Assembly: GCA_035362115.1 (NCBI GenBank)
Contig: DAOSDD010000039.1
Location: 1-23,558 of the forward strand
DNA from: DUMC01 sp035362115
GTDB lineage: Bacteria; Bacillota; Clostridia; Acetivibrionales; DUMC01
DNA: 23,558 nucleotides
Direction: 5' to 3'
Every line of letters starts with the position of its first letter. The first letter of the stretch is position 1. Positions 20,852 to 23,558 of this stretch are shown piece after piece. The notes beneath the pieces are model-generated. The model worked only from the letters and a program-made list of their open reading frames with translations, had not been told where the DNA came from and did no database searches. The position numbers and the translations under genes were made by a program.

Positions 20852-22174
20852 ATGAAGCTGGACTATAGGAAAACCTTTGTAATAGGACTTGGCTTTTTTA
20901 CTGTTAGTATTATTTGGTCTATATACAATGTAGCAGTACCACGCTATTTGGATAACCTTGGACTATCAGGTATTATGGTTGGTACAGTTATGACAATTGA
21001 CAATTTATTTGCACTTATATTTCTTCCTGCATTCGGTACATTAAGTGATAGGACAAATACCAGGTATGGGCGTCGTATGCCTTACCTTCTTGTAGGGATA
21101 CCTTTATCTGCAATTGCATTTTTTCTTATACCATTTTCCAGAGAAAGCCTTCCATTTTTGATGACGACGGTAATACTCCTGAATTTTTTTATGAGCATAT
21201 ATAGGGCGCCAACAGTTGCCTTAATGCCGGATTTCACTCCTCAGCCTTTGAGAAGCAAGGCAAACGGCATTATCAATTTTATGGGTGGATTAGGGGCATC
21301 TGTGGCATTTTTAATGGGTGGTGCCCTGTTTAAACTGAAAGAGTATTACCCTTATGTGGTTGGATCTTCCATACTTATTCTTACTATCATACTAATGTAT
21401 AATTTTATACAGGAACCAAAAGTAGTAGACGAGATTATGGAAAAAGATAAAGAAAAGGATACACATAAAGATACATATAATGATAAATATGAGGGCACAA
21501 ATGAATATGATACTTTTAATAGTAGGGAACAGGGAAATGCACTTCTGGATCAAAAAGAAGCAAAGAAAGAAAGCGGAGAACGCCTAAGCTTGGTATTCCT
21601 ATTGCTGGCCATATTTTTCTGGTTCAGCAGTTTCAATGTAGTTGAAACGTTTTTTTCTACATATGGAGAGAAGATATTAAATGTTGATAAAAGTGTTTCA
21701 TCCTATCTTTTACTCACAGTATCTGCATTGTTCCTTGTCTTTTCAATACCAGCAGGATTAATTGCGGGTAAGCTGGGGCGCAAAAGAACGATTCTATACG
21801 GGCTTATTGTTATAATCATTACCTTTATCAGTTTAATATTTGTAAAAACCATAACTTTAATGTATGTCTTAATGGGAATAGGAGGAATCAGCTGGGCATT
21901 AATTAATATAAATTCATATCCTATGGTTGTTGAAATGACATCAAACAAAGGAATAGGAAAATATACTGGATATTATTACTTTTTCTCTATGCTGGCGTCA
22001 ATTGTAAGCCCGATCTTATTTGGCGGTATTAAGGATATACTGGGAGATGGATTTTTGTTTATATATAGTACTATCGGCATGATAATAGCATTCTTTTTCA
22101 TGATGCTTGTGAAACATGGAGAAGCTAAAGTTGTTGTAAAATCGGCATTTGAAAATCTTGAACATATGGAGTAG
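20852..22174 (+). CDS. MFS transporter, probably for glycerophosphodiesters or glycosides
   Basis: A 440-residue membrane protein with about twelve hydrophobic segments in two groups of six. The MFS loop 2-3 motif reads FGTLSDRTNTRYGRRMPYLL, with the RTNTRYGRR form seen in the SLC45/sugar:cation-like groups. A long charged central loop (residues about 188-243, rich in Lys, Asp and Glu) separates the halves, and the second half repeats a loop motif as AGKLGRKRTILYG. ATG 20852 is only four bases after the phosphodiesterase stop, and its ribosome site AGGGG lies inside that gene, so the two are translationally coupled. The context suggests it imports the phosphodiesterase substrate. A sugar or glycoside is the alternative, since the catabolic block upstream shows no transporter of its own in this window. 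Confidence 0.85.
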   Translation: MKLDYRKTFVIGLGFFTVSIIWSIYNVAVPRYLDNLGLSGIMVGTVMTIDNLFALIFLPAFGTLSDRTNTRYGRRMPYLLVGIPLSAIAFFLIPFSRESLPFLMTTVILLNFFMSIYRAPTVALMPDFTPQPLRSKANGIINFMGGLGASVAFLMGGALFKLKEYYPYVVGSSILILTIILMYNFIQEPKVVDEIMEKDKEKDTHKDTYNDKYEGTNEYDTFNSREQGNALLDQKEAKKESGERLSLVFLLLAIFFWFSSFNVVETFFSTYGEKILNVDKSVSSYLLLTVSALFLVFSIPAGLIAGKLGRKRTILYGLIVIIITFISLIFVKTITLMYVLMGIGGISWALININSYPMVVEMTSNKGIGKYTGYYYFFSMLASIVSPILFGGIKDILGDGFLFIYSTIGMIIAFFFMMLVKHGEAKVVVKSAFENLEHME

Positions 22175-22256
22175 AATAAGAATGGAATAATAAAGAGATA
22201 GACGGGCAAGCTGGGATATTTCCTTGTGAAATAAAATATTCTTAGGAGTGATTTTA

Positions 22257-23000
22257 ATGGATTTAATAAAAAGTGCTTCTGAAATAATAAGTGCTTCTAA
22301 TAATATCGTGGCTTTCACAGGAGCAGGTGTTTCTACTGAAAGTAATATACCGGACTTCAGATCTGCAGGTGGGCTATATAACAGCAAAAATAAATTTAAC
22401 TATCCGCCTGAGTATTTACTAAGTCATACGTTTTTTGAAGAAGAACCGGATAATTTTTTTAATTACTATAGAAACAATCTGATATATAGGGATGCAAAAC
22501 CTAACAACTGTCATATAGCTTTGGCAAAGCTTGAAGAAGCAGGTAAGCTTAAAGCAGTTATAACTCAAAACATAGATGGTCTTCATCAAACCGCCGGCTC
22601 AAAGAAAGTACTTGAATTACATGGTTCTGTAGATAGAAATTACTGTGCAAGGTGCGGTAAAAAATATGATCTGGATTTCATAATGGACTTAACTCTGTCA
22701 ATACCAAGATGTAAAATTTGTGGTGGTATTGTAAGACCTGATGTTGTTTTATATGAAGAATCTCTTAATGAAAGAGTGCTGGATAATTCATTATCATTTA
22801 TTGCAGCAGCAGATACAATGATTGTTATGGGTACGAGTCTTGTTGTTTATCCTGCTGCCGGTCTCCTAAATTATTATAAAGGAGATAAGCTTATTTTAAT
22901 AAATAAAACATCAACCCAATACGATTATAGAGCGAAAATAGTCATAAACGACAGTGCAGGCAGTGTCATGAAAAAGATCCTGGAGAATATAAGATTATAA
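22257..23000 (+). CDS. cobB: Sir2-family NAD-dependent protein deacylase
   Basis: A 247-residue sirtuin that removes acyl groups from protein lysines using NAD+. ATG 22257 follows AGGAG at eight-base spacing. The NAD-binding motif is AFTGAGVSTESNIPDFRS (from residue 19), where the usual SGIPDFR has Asn30 in place of Gly. QNIDGLH is at 104-110 and the catalytic His122 is in LHGS. The zinc site is Cys130, Cys133, Cys152 and Cys155. MGTSLVVYPAAGL (191-203) closes the NAD pocket. The length is normal for a single-domain bacterial enzyme. The acyl preference cannot be set from sequence. It has an 82-bp gap after the transporter gene with no obvious terminator, so some read-through is possible, but a functional link to the transporter is not apparent. 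Confidence 0.92.
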   Translation: MDLIKSASEIISASNNIVAFTGAGVSTESNIPDFRSAGGLYNSKNKFNYPPEYLLSHTFFEEEPDNFFNYYRNNLIYRDAKPNNCHIALAKLEEAGKLKAVITQNIDGLHQTAGSKKVLELHGSVDRNYCARCGKKYDLDFIMDLTLSIPRCKICGGIVRPDVVLYEESLNERVLDNSLSFIAAADTMIVMGTSLVVYPAAGLLNYYKGDKLILINKTSTQYDYRAKIVINDSAGSVMKKILENIRL

Positions 23001-23039
23001 GCATGGATAATTAGTAGACATAAGTGCTCATATGCATGT

Positions 23040-23075
23040 GGGTGCATATTTTCTTCACTTAAATTATATACACCC
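23040..23075. repeat. Minimal copy of the GGGTGCAT element
   Basis: GGGTGCAT (23040-23047) and ATACACCC (23068-23075) are near-perfect inverted ends only 36 bases apart. The interior and right end, TTCACTTAAATTA followed by TACACCC, match the right end of the 4291-4523 element closely. It looks like an internally deleted remnant of the same family. Confidence 0.6.
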
Positions 23076-23114
23076 TATGAATGTTTTCGCGTAGTAGTTT
23101 TGGGAAAATAAATT

Positions 23115-23205
23115 ACACGTGCAGCTGAAATGAATTTAAGTCCATAAAAACTTTTTCATAAAAAAGTTTTATTCCTGCAAGGGCGAATTCATTTAGCATG
23201 CAGCA
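23115..23205. repeat. AT-rich palindromic element before the glycosylase gene
   Basis: A perfect inner hairpin, AAAACTTTTT (23147-23156) and AAAAAGTTTT (23161-23170) around CATA, lies inside outer arms AATGAATT (23129-23136) and GAATTCATT (23185-23193). The outermost GCAG/CTGC bases extend the symmetry. It may end sirtuin transcription or be a further repeat family; both readings are tentative. Confidence 0.5.
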
Positions 23206-23220
23206 GGAATGGAGCTTAAA

Positions 23221-23558
23221 GTGTTAAGTTGGGAAGAATTGATTATAGAATGCTCAAATTGTATGAAATGCGAGCTTGGCAAACATAGAACTAATATTGT
23301 TGTGGGGAGAGGAAGTAGAAATGCACCTTTGATGTTGATTGGGGAAGGCCCTGGACAGCAGGAGGATAAACAGGGCCTTCCTTTTGTGGGGGCTGCGGGT
23401 AAACTTCTTGATCTACTGCTGGATGCCCAGGAAATAACTGAGGATAAATATTATATTTGCAACATAGTAAAATGCCGTCCACCAAATAACCGAGTTCCTT
23501 TTGATGAAGAAGCATTCCAATGCTTGCCTTATTTACGCAATCAGGTAAAGCTTGTAAA
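23221..23558 (+). CDS. Family-4 uracil-DNA glycosylase (3' end beyond window)
   Basis: The frame is open to the window end, giving the first 112 residues. GTG 23221 is taken as start because GGAG (23211-23214) lies six bases before it; ATG 23209 has no spaced ribosome site. Family-4 glycosylases remove uracil from DNA and carry a 4Fe-4S cluster. The N-terminal CSNCMKC supplies the first cluster cysteines and the later YICNIVKCRPP the next region. The active-site motif is IGEGPGQQED, followed by GLPFVGAAGKLLD and the NIVKCRPPNNR block. These are all in the expected order. The Shine-Dalgarno lies inside the repeated 17-base string also found at 20023-20039, so a dispersed repeat appears to have supplied this gene's translation signal. 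The enzyme acts in base-excision repair in the cytoplasm. Confidence 0.9.
   Translation, partial: MLSWEELIIECSNCMKCELGKHRTNIVVGRGSRNAPLMLIGEGPGQQEDKQGLPFVGAAGKLLDLLLDAQEITEDKYYICNIVKCRPPNNRVPFDEEAFQCLPYLRNQVKLV

Overview
This window looks like chromosomal DNA of an anaerobic, spore-forming Clostridia (Bacillota). It is AT-rich, with strong purine-rich Shine-Dalgarno sequences (GGAGG type), frequent GTG and TTG starts, consensus sigma-A promoters, a pyrophosphate-type phosphofructokinase and a CotA-like spore-coat oxidase. No rRNA, tRNA, CRISPR array, integrase or transposase gene was seen. The genus cannot be fixed from sequence reading alone.

Layout. Positions 1-2287 (+) hold the 3' end of an amidohydrolase-2 family hydrolase and a PPi-type 6-phosphofructokinase. 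Positions 2278-6524 (-) hold an AraC regulator, an EamA-type permease and a long CotA-like multicopper oxidase. From 6915 everything is on the + strand. An aldo/keto reductase and a 2-hydroxyacid dehydrogenase come first, then a TetR regulator. Next is a catabolic block: creatininase-family hydrolase, Gfo/Idh/MocA dehydrogenase, an 883-residue FMN/Fe-S/FAD reductase, a second 2-hydroxyacid dehydrogenase, an FGGY kinase and a KDPG-type aldolase. A second AraC regulator, paralogous to the first, follows. The window ends with a glycerophosphodiesterase coupled to an MFS transporter, a sirtuin and the start of a family-4 uracil-DNA glycosylase.

How the genes may work together. The block from 10047 to 18522 reads as a route that oxidises a cyclitol, sugar or glycoside-derived polyol, opens or hydrolyses the ketone product, reduces and phosphorylates the resulting acid, and cleaves it to pyruvate plus a triose phosphate. 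The enzyme families and order are visible; the substrate is inferred and not established. The most unusual protein is the 883-residue reductase. It carries the modules of dihydropyrimidine dehydrogenase (PreT plus PreA) in a different order and lacks a cysteine at the expected active-site position.

Regulation. Two promoters, upstream of the aldo/keto reductase and of tetR, share the same layout: TTGACA, then TAACT-N4-AGTTA beginning exactly 30 bases after the first T of TTGACA. This suggests one TetR regulon. A different motif, GGTTAAATA, is repeated upstream of the creatininase gene and forms part of a palindrome over the predicted start of kinase transcription.

The intergenic DNA is rich in repeats. 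There is a 233-bp MITE-like inverted-repeat element with a near-perfect 9-bp flanking duplication and two shorter relatives. A second palindromic family brackets the downstream AraC gene. There are also a duplicated 69-bp hairpin leader, a 27-bp tandem repeat and an AT-rich palindrome before the glycosylase gene.
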